This document shows positions 8,815-17,670 of a stretch of DNA of 64,000 nucleotides, in pieces. A model generated the notes under the pieces. It saw only the letters and a list, made by a program, of their open reading frames with translations, was not told the origin of the DNA and made no database searches. This DNA is from a virus. The stretch lies in IMG/VR virus record IMGVR_UViG_3300017917_003859, positions 62,001 to 126,000 of that record. The stretch is one strand, 5' to 3'. The number at the start of each line of letters is the position of its first letter. Within the stretch, counting starts at the first letter, position 1. Made by a program: the position numbers and the translations under genes.

Positions 8815-9111
8815 ATGAATCGTTACCAAAACATACCTACTATAAAAATAGATAAAAAACCTGTTTATAGAACAGTTAAATATCCTGAAATTCCATTAGA
8901 TGAAAATGATATTTATGTTACTACTGTTCAAGGAGATAGATTTGATGTGTTAGCTTTACAATATTATCAAGATGAATCATTATGGTGGATTATATCTATT
9001 GCTAATGATTCTTTACCTCAAAATTCATTAATAATACCTGAAGGCATCCAATTAAGAATCCCAGCAAATACTGCTGTTATTATACAAAATTATAATATAT
9101 TAAATTCATAA
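8815..9111 (+). CDS. LysM-domain tail/baseplate protein (gpX or gp53-like)
   Basis: 98 residues. The core (VTTVQGDRFDVLALQYYQDESLWWIISIANDSL then PEGIQLRIPAN) is a LysM fold as in P2 gpX and the LysM part of T4 gp53. In contractile tails such small proteins link the tube end, hub and wedges. It lies directly between the junction-type protein and the hub protein with gaps of 2-3 bases, as expected for that role. Confidence 0.75.
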   Translation: MNRYQNIPTIKIDKKPVYRTVKYPEIPLDENDIYVTTVQGDRFDVLALQYYQDESLWWIISIANDSLPQNSLIIPEGIQLRIPANTAVIIQNYNILNS

Positions 9112-9114
9112 GTT

Positions 9115-12021
9115 ATGGCAAATATAGTAGGAGAACCATTTGATGATTATGTATCAAAACAAATAATAGATCGTCAAAAAATTCATGGTCAAGGATTTTC
9201 CCAAAATCGAGATAATTTTACTTTATCATACCTTAATTCTAAAACGAGTTGGATTAAATTATCATCTGGGGTAGCTATAGGTGTTGGAATTGGAGAATAT
9301 GAAGAAGCAAAAGAAAAATTAAAAAAAATAGGATTAGATAGTAATCCTTCATTTTACGGTCCTGACCCATCTGATATCAAAAATGGTAAAGTTACAGGAT
9401 TATCTAATTTTTTTGTTTTATTTAATGGTACTTCTGATAATTCAGGAACTTTATATGAAGGAATAGATATAGTTAATGGTAAAAATCCTAATCAATTTTT
9501 AGGGCAAAGTATTCTTAATAAAGTAGCATATGGTATTGGAGGAACAGAATTCGGATTAACCCCAATGCCTGGTATAACTTCAGCAGATACTAAATTTAGA
9601 AATAGAGGCTCAATTAGAGAAGGTACAGTAAACATTAAAGCATATAATCGAACTCAATTAGAAATTATTGATTTGCTTTATTTACGTTTAGGTTTTCCTA
9701 TGTTACTTGAATGGGGTCATTCTGTGATAGTAGATGAAAATGGTAATATAAATACCAAACCTGATTTTAGTATATCTAAAGAATTTTTAAGTTTAAAATA
9801 TAATACTGATAATGAAGTCTTAGCAGCATTAGAAACTCAAAGAAAAAAATCAGCAGGAAATTATGATGGAATGTATGGTAGAGTTGTAAATTTTGATTGG
9901 TCATTTAATAAAGATGGTTCATATGATATTACTTTAAAATTAATTAGTATAGGAGCAGTTATTGAATCACTTAAAGCAAATGTTTATATTAAAGATAACA
10001 TTTCTAAATCCGACCCTCCAAAAACAGATGAACAAACTCCTACCCCAGAATCTGATGCTGATTGGATAACAGCTTCTAAATATTCTCATACTATAGGAAA
10101 TTTCTTTTTTCAATTTTTTAAAAAAGAACCAAAACTACAAGATAAAGGAATATTTTATTGCAATATAGATGATATAGCACCCATAAGAGGAGGAACTAAT
10201 AAAGACTTTATATGGAGTTCAGAATTAAACAAATACTATATTAGACTAGGAGCATTTTGGAGTTTACTTCAACAAATAGTTCCTATAAAATTAGATGGAA
10301 AAAAAGAAGAAACTCCTATTATATATTTTTTACCTAGTGGAGTAGAAGATAACCCAGCATATACTGAAGAATACCAGATATCTTCTAATCCTAATGTGTG
10401 TTTGATAGGAAATTTTAAAATTAAATTAGATTATATTTTAAATCAACCAACGTATACTATTCTTCCTCAATTACGTTCATTTAAAGATACTACAGATGAT
10501 GGAATATTAAAAGGAAAAATTGAAAATATATATATTAATACTACATTAATTTTACAAAGTTTAGATAATAATAAAGATGAAAATGGAGATGTAAAGTTAT
10601 TTGATTTTATTCAAAGTATTTTAGATTCAATAAATGTTGCTTTAGGGGGAATCAATAAATTAACTTTAATAGTAGATGAAAATAATAATAATGCCAAAAT
10701 AATTGATGAAACCCCTGTTAAAGGATTACCTAAACAAACTAAACCTGAACCTCCAATATTCAATATTTTTGGATATTATAAAAATAAAACATCTGCTGGG
10801 TTTATTAAAGATTTTTCTTTAAAAACAGAAATAACTAACAATTTAGCTTCTATGTTAACTGTAGGAGCTACTGCTAATAAATCTGTAGTTGGTGAAGACG
10901 CTACTGCTTTTTCTAAATGGAATAAAGGCTTAACACCAATAATTGGAGATAAAATATATTATCCTAATGACGCAGCATCAAAACTTACCCCATCACGAGC
11001 TATTGCTCAATTTCAAAAAGAAAACCAACAAATAATTGATCAATATAAAAAATGGATAAGCAATCAAGAAATCGCAGGCCCTGATAATACTAGTATTAAT
11101 GTAGGTGGAGGCTCTACTCCTTTCCAATCCATAAAATCAGAAGATTTAAATAATTATATTGATACTGTTAAAAATTTTATAAATTTTAACAAAGAATATA
11201 ATCTAAAAAGCCCATTTAACAAAAATAAAACAACTGCAACTAGTAGTAAAGGATTTCTTCCAATTAATTTTTCTTTAACAATGGATGGATTATCTGGTAT
11301 AAAAATTTATCAACAAATAATAACTGATACTTCTTATTTACCATCAAACTACCCTACATCTTTAAAATTTATTATTAAAGGAGTATCCCACAAAATTGAT
11401 AGTAGTGGTTGGTTAACAACAATTGAAACAGTTTCTGTTCCTGTTATAGATGCTATAAAAAATATTTCATCCACGTCAACTACTTCTACACCATCATCAA
11501 CAACAGCACCAGCTCCTGCAGATAGAGCAGAATCTAGAAATAATCCAAATGCCGAGAATTTAAGAAAGACTTTATCTCAATTAGGATATAAAGAAAAAGG
11601 TAAAGAAATAGATAGTGGTGGAGTAGATATTAGTAATTCTATAGAAAAAGCAGCATCTGCTATATTAAAAACTATAAAACAAGAATTACCATCAGTACAA
11701 GTAACTGTAACTGGAGGTAATGATAATTATCATCAAAATTTAAATTATAATTCTAGACATAAAGCTGGAAACGCGGTTGATTTAACTGTAACTCCTAATG
11801 ATCCTGTTACTTTAGATAAAATAGTAAATATACTACAACGATATGCTGCAGGTAATGCTCCAAATTTTAGGTTTATAGATGAATATAGAAATTTAACTAA
11901 GGCTGGAACAGGTAATCATTTTCATTTATCTTGGGGAGCAGGTACTGAATCACAAAATGAATTAAATAAATCTTTAAAACTTGCCCAACAAGGAAAAATT
12001 ACACCTATTAAAATAGCATAA
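9115..12021 (+). CDS. Baseplate hub/spike protein with C-terminal M15-like peptidase
   Basis: 968 residues. About residues 130-310 and 560-790 look like hub-type beta domains (GSIREGTVNIKAYNRTQLEIIDLLYLRLGFPMLLEWGHS; INFSLTMDGLSGIKIYQQI). A Ser/Thr/Pro linker near 790-805 leads to about 160 residues with SRHKAGNAVDL and later GNHFHLSWG. That matches the metal-binding pattern of D-Ala-D-Ala carboxypeptidase/endopeptidase family M15 (SxHxxGxAxD ... HxH). I infer a gp27/gp5-like hub that carries its own peptidoglycan-cutting domain for entry. Confidence 0.8.
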   Translation: MANIVGEPFDDYVSKQIIDRQKIHGQGFSQNRDNFTLSYLNSKTSWIKLSSGVAIGVGIGEYEEAKEKLKKIGLDSNPSFYGPDPSDIKNGKVTGLSNFFVLFNGTSDNSGTLYEGIDIVNGKNPNQFLGQSILNKVAYGIGGTEFGLTPMPGITSADTKFRNRGSIREGTVNIKAYNRTQLEIIDLLYLRLGFPMLLEWGHSVIVDENGNINTKPDFSISKEFLSLKYNTDNEVLAALETQRKKSAGNYDGMYGRVVNFDWSFNKDGSYDITLKLISIGAVIESLKANVYIKDNISKSDPPKTDEQTPTPESDADWITASKYSHTIGNFFFQFFKKEPKLQDKGIFYCNIDDIAPIRGGTNKDFIWSSELNKYYIRLGAFWSLLQQIVPIKLDGKKEETPIIYFLPSGVEDNPAYTEEYQISSNPNVCLIGNFKIKLDYILNQPTYTILPQLRSFKDTTDDGILKGKIENIYINTTLILQSLDNNKDENGDVKLFDFIQSILDSINVALGGINKLTLIVDENNNNAKIIDETPVKGLPKQTKPEPPIFNIFGYYKNKTSAGFIKDFSLKTEITNNLASMLTVGATANKSVVGEDATAFSKWNKGLTPIIGDKIYYPNDAASKLTPSRAIAQFQKENQQIIDQYKKWISNQEIAGPDNTSINVGGGSTPFQSIKSEDLNNYIDTVKNFINFNKEYNLKSPFNKNKTTATSSKGFLPINFSLTMDGLSGIKIYQQIITDTSYLPSNYPTSLKFIIKGVSHKIDSSGWLTTIETVSVPVIDAIKNISSTSTTSTPSSTTAPAPADRAESRNNPNAENLRKTLSQLGYKEKGKEIDSGGVDISNSIEKAASAILKTIKQELPSVQVTVTGGNDNYHQNLNYNSRHKAGNAVDLTVTPNDPVTLDKIVNILQRYAAGNAPNFRFIDEYRNLTKAGTGNHFHLSWGAGTESQNELNKSLKLAQQGKITPIKIA

Positions 12022-12644
12022 TGTATTATCCTAAATCCCAAATAATAACCAATTTATACACAAACGGACAGGAATATGCTCTAAAATCCACCAACCAAAA
12101 TTATATAGGATTTTATTGGAAAACTTCTGATGGAAAGTTTTTTACAGGTAAAGCCCCAGAAGATAAAAATATACAAGAATTAATTCTATTTTCTAATACA
12201 GCAACTAAACAATACTCTAATCTTACATCGGATGCATTTACCGCCCCTTCAGGAGTATATTTAAATAATAATTATACTATAGCAAATGAGTATAATAAAT
12301 TAAATAAAACTTTACTTAATGTTAATAATCTCCCACTTTCATTTAATCCCCAACCAACTCAAGATGATTATAATTTAGGAGAATTTACAAGATATTTTTG
12401 TAAAAAAACAAATGAAATTCGTTATTTAGAAATTAATAAAGATACATACGAAAAACTTTTAGGACAAGATCCAACTTATCTTTGGCAATTATATACCCCA
12501 TTTAAATACCAATGGATAATATCAGGAGATAAAGAAACAGTTTATAAAACAAATGAACAAGTTACTAATTACATGATAACTAAATTTAAATTTCCTTTAT
12601 TTAATAAATTTCTTAAAGAAGATTATCTTAAATTTTGGAAATAA
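12021..12644 (+). CDS. Tail-module protein, unknown
   Basis: 207 residues, aromatic-rich (YIGFYWKTSDGKFFTG; FKYQWIISGDKETVYKTNEQV), mixed alpha/beta, no membrane segment. It starts on the last base of the hub stop codon (TAATG), so it is co-translated with the hub and precedes the operon terminator. A baseplate or fibre-attachment role is inferred by position only. Confidence 0.6.
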   Translation: MYYPKSQIITNLYTNGQEYALKSTNQNYIGFYWKTSDGKFFTGKAPEDKNIQELILFSNTATKQYSNLTSDAFTAPSGVYLNNNYTIANEYNKLNKTLLNVNNLPLSFNPQPTQDDYNLGEFTRYFCKKTNEIRYLEINKDTYEKLLGQDPTYLWQLYTPFKYQWIISGDKETVYKTNEQVTNYMITKFKFPLFNKFLKEDYLKFWK

Positions 12645-12679
12645 AGATACGGCTTAGGACCGTTATAGCTTACGCTATA

Positions 12680-12724
12680 GAAAGCACCTCTAAATCGCTA
12701 TCTGAGGTGCTTTCAATTTTTTAA
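12680..12724 (+). terminator. Strong terminator closing the tail operon
   Basis: A perfect 11-bp stem (GAAAGCACCTC at 12680-12690 with GAGGTGCTTTC at 12704-12714), 13-base loop, then aattttttaaattt. A smaller hairpin (TATAGC ttac GCTATA) sits just upstream. It separates the late tail genes from the replication genes. Confidence 0.93.
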
Positions 12725-12725
12725 A

Positions 12726-12757
12726 TTTGGAATACCTAAAATTTTTATATATAATTA
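12726..12757 (+). promoter_or_regulatory. Early-type promoter TTTGG-N19-TATAATTA
   Basis: The TTTGG box at 12726-12730 and TATAATTA at 12750-12757 lie right after the late terminator and 15 bases before the next start. The spacing equals that of the other copies in this window. Confidence 0.7.
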
Positions 12758-12772
12758 AGTTAATTAAAGGTT

Positions 12773-14062
12773 ATGGCATTCTATATTGTTGAAACAAATG
12801 AACAACTAAATGAAATATTTGATAAAGCTTATGATAAAGTCTTTATTGAGCCTATTTTTTATAATGATGATATTCATCCTTCATTAAATTATATTTCATT
12901 ACTATATTTAAAGCCGTTAAACAATGATAAAGGGTATGTTTTATGTCTTGATCATACTGAGGCCTTATCTTTGAATAAAGGTAGTATAGATAATTTACTT
13001 GCTACTTTTAAAGAAATATATATTAGAGATAGAAAATCATTTATATATTTTTTTCCATTAAAAAATTTAATTGATATATCATTTTATACTCCTGAATTTA
13101 TTGAGCCTACTACTTCTGCTCATGAAGTTTTTTATCAAAAATATGGAGATAAAGACAATATAAATACTATAATACCATTAGTTAAACATTATGAAAAATG
13201 TGAATTGATTTTTAATAAAGTAAAAGATTATTGTATTAAACTTGATAATTCAAAATTTTATACTAAATTAACTAATGTGTTTTTTGCTATTGAAAAAAAC
13301 GGAATTAAAATAGATAAACATGTTTTTGATAAATTCTTTGAACCAAATAATGAATTATTTTCTATTCAAAACAATAGAATATATACCCAATATAACTTAT
13401 ATACTACAACAGGAAGACCTTCTAATAGTTTTAATAATATCAACTTTGCTGCATTAACTAAAGATAATGGATGTAGAAAAGCATTTGTTCCTGAAAATAA
13501 TTATTTTATTGAAATAGACATTACAGCCTATCACCCAACATTAGCAGCCCAATTGGTTGGTTTTGATTTTAAAAATGAAACCCCATATCAATATTTAGCG
13601 CGTGAGGCTGAAGTAGATTTAACTGAGGCTAAAACATTAATGTTTAAACAATTATATGGTGGAGTATATAAAGAATATCAATATATAGAATTTTTACAAT
13701 CTATACAAGAATATGTAAAAAACTTATGGAATACATATTCTTCTACGGGTTCAATAAAAGCACCAATCTCTGGGCATGTGTTTGAAAATTTGAAAGATAT
13801 TAATCCTCAAAAATTATTTAATTATCTTTTACAAAATTTGGAAACTTCAACTAATGTTTTTATATTGTGGGATATTATAAAAATATTAAAAGGTAAATCT
13901 ACTAAAATTGTATTATATACTTACGATTCCATATTAATAGATTATAATGAAAATGATAATATATTAAATCAAATCCAACAAGTATTTGAAAAATATAAAC
14001 TAAAAATAAAAACAACCCAAGGTACAACGTACAATAACATGATTCTTTACAATAATTTATGA
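12773..14062 (+). CDS. Divergent family A (Pol I-like) DNA polymerase-type protein
   Basis: 429 residues. The N-terminal about 190 residues resemble a degenerate exonuclease-like region without a clear DxE. From about residue 205 there are PolA-like landmarks: TTGRPSNSFNNINFAAL, motif A-like FIEIDITAYHPTLAAQLVG, motif B-like EAKTLMFKQLYGG, and motif C-like LYTYDSILIDY, where YDS would replace HDE. It is far shorter than Pol I. It opens the replication module under its own early promoter, although a separate PolB is encoded at 30.4-33.7 kb. Gap-filling, repair or priming roles are possible. Confidence 0.65.
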   Translation: MAFYIVETNEQLNEIFDKAYDKVFIEPIFYNDDIHPSLNYISLLYLKPLNNDKGYVLCLDHTEALSLNKGSIDNLLATFKEIYIRDRKSFIYFFPLKNLIDISFYTPEFIEPTTSAHEVFYQKYGDKDNINTIIPLVKHYEKCELIFNKVKDYCIKLDNSKFYTKLTNVFFAIEKNGIKIDKHVFDKFFEPNNELFSIQNNRIYTQYNLYTTTGRPSNSFNNINFAALTKDNGCRKAFVPENNYFIEIDITAYHPTLAAQLVGFDFKNETPYQYLAREAEVDLTEAKTLMFKQLYGGVYKEYQYIEFLQSIQEYVKNLWNTYSSTGSIKAPISGHVFENLKDINPQKLFNYLLQNLETSTNVFILWDIIKILKGKSTKIVLYTYDSILIDYNENDNILNQIQQVFEKYKLKIKTTQGTTYNNMILYNNL

Positions 14063-14526
14063 AACAAATCGAATTTGAACCCTCTATAGATATTTATAAT
14101 CAGTATGATTTCATTACTAACAAAAATTTTACTGATTTTATGAATAACAGGTTATTTGCTACCTTCACCCAGCAAAATGAAATAGATAATTTAGTTAAAC
14201 AACTATCAAGTACTTACAACATAATGTATAATAAAATGTTTGTATTATTTGTTAAAAGTACAAACGAATATGTTGTGACTTACAATGTAGAGCAGGGAAA
14301 CGTTGATAGTATTCCTAGCAATACTATATTAGTACATAGAAAAAAAGAAACCAACACTTTATATACTATTAATGCTCTTAATGATTTAATTAAAAAATTA
14401 AATAATGGTATGTTAGATTCAAATTATAAAGTAGATTGGGTACAATATAAAAATTGTATATTATTAACTCAACAAGGTGAAGTAAAACAACTGAATACAA
14501 AAATATTTAAAATCGTAGACTTATAA
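14059..14526 (+). CDS. Unknown protein coupled to the PolA-like gene
   Basis: 155 residues, no recognised domain. It overlaps the PolA-like gene by ATGA, so the two are translationally coupled and probably work together. The sequence is mixed alpha/beta with many Asn and Thr (FVKSTNEYVVTYNVEQGN). The 132 bases after it hold only the gp32 promoter. Confidence 0.6.
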   Translation: MKQIEFEPSIDIYNQYDFITNKNFTDFMNNRLFATFTQQNEIDNLVKQLSSTYNIMYNKMFVLFVKSTNEYVVTYNVEQGNVDSIPSNTILVHRKKETNTLYTINALNDLIKKLNNGMLDSNYKVDWVQYKNCILLTQQGEVKQLNTKIFKIVDL

Positions 14527-14601
14527 TAAACCATAACTGGTACGAATAATACTAGAACAACACTACAAATAAAAAGGCATTCAAGAGCTTTGATAGCTAA
14601 A

Positions 14602-14633
14602 TTTGGCCTATAAAAATTAAAGTAGTATATTAA
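14602..14633 (+). promoter_or_regulatory. Early-type promoter TTTGG-N19-TATATTAA before gp32
   Basis: TTTGG at 14602-14606 and TATATTAA at 14626-14633, exact 19-base spacing, 25 bases before the SSB start. The rest of the 14527-14658 gap shows only weak self-complementarity (aggc...gcct), not enough to call an RNA. Confidence 0.75.
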
Positions 14634-14658
14634 TTAGTAACTTAAAAACCAAAATAAC

Positions 14659-15522
14659 ATGGATTTAAATTCAATCAAATCAAAACTGAATGCTCTACAG
14701 TCGCAAGGGCAAAAGAAAGAAAAGGTAGATTATTCAAAATACCTTTGGAAACCAAAACAAGAAGGTAAATATCAAATTCGAATTGTTCCTTCTAAATTAG
14801 ACAAAAATAATCCTTTTAAAGAAGTATTTCTTCATTATGGTATGTCTAAATTTCCAATGTATGCTTTAACTAATTGGGGAGAAAAAGATCCAATTGTAGA
14901 ATTTGCAAAACAACTTCGTTCAACTAATGATAAAGAAAATTGGAAATTAGCTAAAAAATTAGAACCAAAAATGCGTATTTTCGCCCCAGTAATTGTTAGG
15001 GGTGAAGAAGATAAAGGTGTACGTTTGTGGGAATTCGGTAAAGAAATTTACATGCAATTGTTAGGAATTGCTGATGATGAAGATTACGGTGATTATACTG
15101 ATATTAATGATGGTCGTGATTTTACTCTAGAAGCAGTAATTGGTGATATTGGTGGTCGCCAAGGTTTAAAAACCAGCATTCGTGCCAAAACAAAAATATC
15201 TCCATTAAGCACTAATAAATCAGATATTGAAAAATGGCTTGAAGAACAACCAAACATTTTAGAAATTCAGTCTACATACAAAATGAGTTTTGATAAAATG
15301 AAAGAAACTCTTCAAAACTGGCTAAACCCAGAAGCTGAAGTTGAAGAGGGAGATGAAGAAGAAAACGAAGTAGAAGAAACTTCAAATAATGATTTACCTT
15401 GGGAAGATAAAAAAGAAGAAAAAAAATCTACTCCTAATAAATCAAATTATACATTAAAAACTTCAACTAAAGTATCAAAAGCAGATAAATTTGATAAATT
15501 ATTTGAAGAAGAAGAAGACTAA
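14659..15522 (+). CDS. 32: Single-stranded DNA-binding protein (gp32-like)
   Basis: 287 residues, close to T4 gp32 (301). It coats single-stranded DNA at the fork and recruits replication and recombination proteins. The OB-fold core shows KYQIRIVPSKLDKNNPFKEVFLHYGM then the ALTNWGEKDPIVEFAKQLR block. The zinc-binding Cys/His set of T4 gp32 is not seen. From about residue 225 the tail is very acidic (EAEVEEGDEEENEVEE) and it ends FDKLFEEEED, the usual protein-docking tip. UvsX follows 14 bases later. Confidence 0.9.
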   Translation: MDLNSIKSKLNALQSQGQKKEKVDYSKYLWKPKQEGKYQIRIVPSKLDKNNPFKEVFLHYGMSKFPMYALTNWGEKDPIVEFAKQLRSTNDKENWKLAKKLEPKMRIFAPVIVRGEEDKGVRLWEFGKEIYMQLLGIADDEDYGDYTDINDGRDFTLEAVIGDIGGRQGLKTSIRAKTKISPLSTNKSDIEKWLEEQPNILEIQSTYKMSFDKMKETLQNWLNPEAEVEEGDEEENEVEETSNNDLPWEDKKEEKKSTPNKSNYTLKTSTKVSKADKFDKLFEEEED

Positions 15523-15536
15523 AAAATTAATAAGTT

Positions 15537-16619
15537 ATGGGAAAAAAATCAACGTCGTTAACTGAGGCAGTTAGCAATCAGTTAAAGGGAAATTTTGACT
15601 TAGATAAATTTAAAGAAAAAAAATCTTTAAACAATAATGTCAAATTTAAAGAACAAAAATGGATCCCATTCTCTAAAGCACTCCAGGATACTTTAAGTAT
15701 TCCTGGAGCGCCTATAGGACATATTACTCTCCTAAGAGGACATTCGGATACAGGTAAAACAACTGCTCTTCTAGAATTAGCAGTTAATGCTCAAAAAATG
15801 GGAATATTACCTGTATTCATTATCACTGAGATGAAATGGAGTTGGGCTCATGCTCGTCAAATGGGATTTCAATTAGAAGAAATCAAAAATGATAATGGAG
15901 AAGTAGTTAATTATAAAGGATTCTTTCTTTACGCAGATAGAGGTACATTGAATACTATTGAAGATGTAGCTGAATTTATTGCCGATTTATTAGATGAGCA
16001 ACGTAAAGGAAATTTACCTTATGATTTGTGTTTCTTTTGGGATAGTATTGGCTCTATACCATGTAAAATGAGTATAGAAGCAAATAAAAATAATCCTATG
16101 TGGAATGCAGGAGCAATGTCTCAACAATTTGGAAATTTTATAAACCAATATTTCCCTTTATCACGTAAAGAAAATTCAAAATACACCAATTCATTAGTAG
16201 CAATTAATAAAATTTGGGTAGCACCAGCTGAAACAATTATGTCTCAACCTAAAATCAAAATGAAAAATGGTGAAACAATGTTTTTAGATTCTACTATTGT
16301 TATAACATTTGGTAATGTTACTAATAGTGGTACAAGTAAAATTAAAGCTACTAAAAATGGTAAAGAAGTAGAATTTGCTAAACGCACTAAAGTTTCATGT
16401 GATAAAAATCATATTATGGGTATGCAAACCAAAGGAACTATTACTATGACAGTTCATGGCTTCATCCCAGATGAAAAATCAGCAATCGATGCTTATAAAA
16501 AAGAACACTCTAACGAATGGATCCAAATTTTAGGCTCAGCTGATTTTGATTTAATGGAAGATAACTCAGATTGGGAAGAAAATGTTAAAGATATACCTCT
16601 ATTAGAAGATGAACAATAA
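15537..16619 (+). CDS. uvsX: Recombinase UvsX (RecA-like)
   Basis: 360 residues. It forms ATP-dependent filaments on single-stranded DNA for strand exchange and recombination-dependent replication. Walker A is GHSDTGKTT at about 68-76, and Walker B-like DLCFFWDSIGSIP lies at about 163-175. The C-terminus is acidic (MEDNSDWEENVKDIPLLEDEQ), as in T4 UvsX. It overlaps the next gene by 11 bases and follows gp32, its functional partner. Confidence 0.92.
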   Translation: MGKKSTSLTEAVSNQLKGNFDLDKFKEKKSLNNNVKFKEQKWIPFSKALQDTLSIPGAPIGHITLLRGHSDTGKTTALLELAVNAQKMGILPVFIITEMKWSWAHARQMGFQLEEIKNDNGEVVNYKGFFLYADRGTLNTIEDVAEFIADLLDEQRKGNLPYDLCFFWDSIGSIPCKMSIEANKNNPMWNAGAMSQQFGNFINQYFPLSRKENSKYTNSLVAINKIWVAPAETIMSQPKIKMKNGETMFLDSTIVITFGNVTNSGTSKIKATKNGKEVEFAKRTKVSCDKNHIMGMQTKGTITMTVHGFIPDEKSAIDAYKKEHSNEWIQILGSADFDLMEDNSDWEENVKDIPLLEDEQ

Positions 16620-17658
16620 AGATCTCCTTAAACTCCTTGATAGTATCCAAGAAGATGATAAAAAAACTACCCAAACAGATGAAAATAGAATTTTAATTAT
16701 CGATGGATTAAACCTATTTTTCAGAAATTTTGCAGTATTAAATTATATCAATTCATATGGAACACACATTGGAGGACTAAGCGGCTTTTTGAGATCTCTA
16801 GGAGCATTAACTAAACAACTCCACCCAACTTCTGTTTATGTAGTATTTGACGGAGTAGGTTCTACCATAGCTAGGAAGAACCTTCTCCCCGAATACAAAT
16901 CTGGTAGGAATTCTACTAAAATGACTAAAGCTTTATTTAATGATATAGATGAAGAAAATGAATCTAAAGCTAATCAAATAGGGCGATTAATAAATTATTT
17001 ACAATGTCTTCCTATTAAAATCATATCTATTGATAAAGTAGAAGCAGATGATGTTATAGCGTTTTTAAGTAAAGAACTTACTAAAAATAATAAAACAAAA
17101 GCATATGTTGTTTCTACAGATAAAGATCTTCTTCAATTAGTAGATGATAACATTACTATTTATGGAGCTATTGAAAAAGAATTTTATACTCCAAAAGTTG
17201 TAAAAGAAAAATATGGATTACATTCATATAATTTTTTAATTTACAAAACATTAATGGGAGATGGATCTGATAAAATAAAAGGAATACAAGGCTTAGGAGC
17301 TAAAAAACTCCCTAAACTATTCCCAGAACTATTTGAAGATAAAAAAATCACTTTAGATGATTTATTTAAAATTTGTGAAGGAAAATATGATAAACATATT
17401 ATTTATTCTCGAATTGTATTTAATTCTGATGATGTAAAAAGAAATTATAAAGTTATGAATTTAGAAAACCCAATGTTGGATGATCAAGAAAAACTTTATA
17501 TATTAAATTGTATAAATTCTTCTCCATATAAATTAAATATAGTTGATTTTATTAAAATGTACCATGAAGATGGATTGAGTAATGTATTAAAAAATATAGA
17601 TTATTGGTTAAAAGATAACTGGACTATATTAGATAGATACAATAAAACAAAATACTAA
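16609..17658 (+). CDS. 5'-3' exonuclease / RNase H of the FEN family (T4 rnh-like)
   Basis: 349 residues. It removes RNA primers and 5' flaps from lagging-strand fragments. Acidic metal ligands are visible in ILIIDGLNLFFRN (Asp near 32), VYVVFDG, VEADDVIAFL, STDKDLLQL and GDGSDKIKGIQGLG, the last being the helix-three-turn-helix region. Length and motif order fit T4 RNase H. The 11-base overlap with UvsX suggests one transcript with gp32 and the helicase. Confidence 0.9.
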   Translation: MNNKDLLKLLDSIQEDDKKTTQTDENRILIIDGLNLFFRNFAVLNYINSYGTHIGGLSGFLRSLGALTKQLHPTSVYVVFDGVGSTIARKNLLPEYKSGRNSTKMTKALFNDIDEENESKANQIGRLINYLQCLPIKIISIDKVEADDVIAFLSKELTKNNKTKAYVVSTDKDLLQLVDDNITIYGAIEKEFYTPKVVKEKYGLHSYNFLIYKTLMGDGSDKIKGIQGLGAKKLPKLFPELFEDKKITLDDLFKICEGKYDKHIIYSRIVFNSDDVKRNYKVMNLENPMLDDQEKLYILNCINSSPYKLNIVDFIKMYHEDGLSNVLKNIDYWLKDNWTILDRYNKTKY

Positions 17659-17670
17659 ATAAGTTATAAA

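Noticed and set aside
12645-12680. Possible small RNA upstream of the tail-operon terminator
   Set aside because: A 6-bp hairpin is present, but there is no promoter for it; it reads as the 3' untranslated end of the operon.
14527-14658. Possible tRNA or structured RNA in the gap before gp32
   Set aside because: Only short weak stems are seen; no cloverleaf or CCA end. The promoter explains the conserved part.
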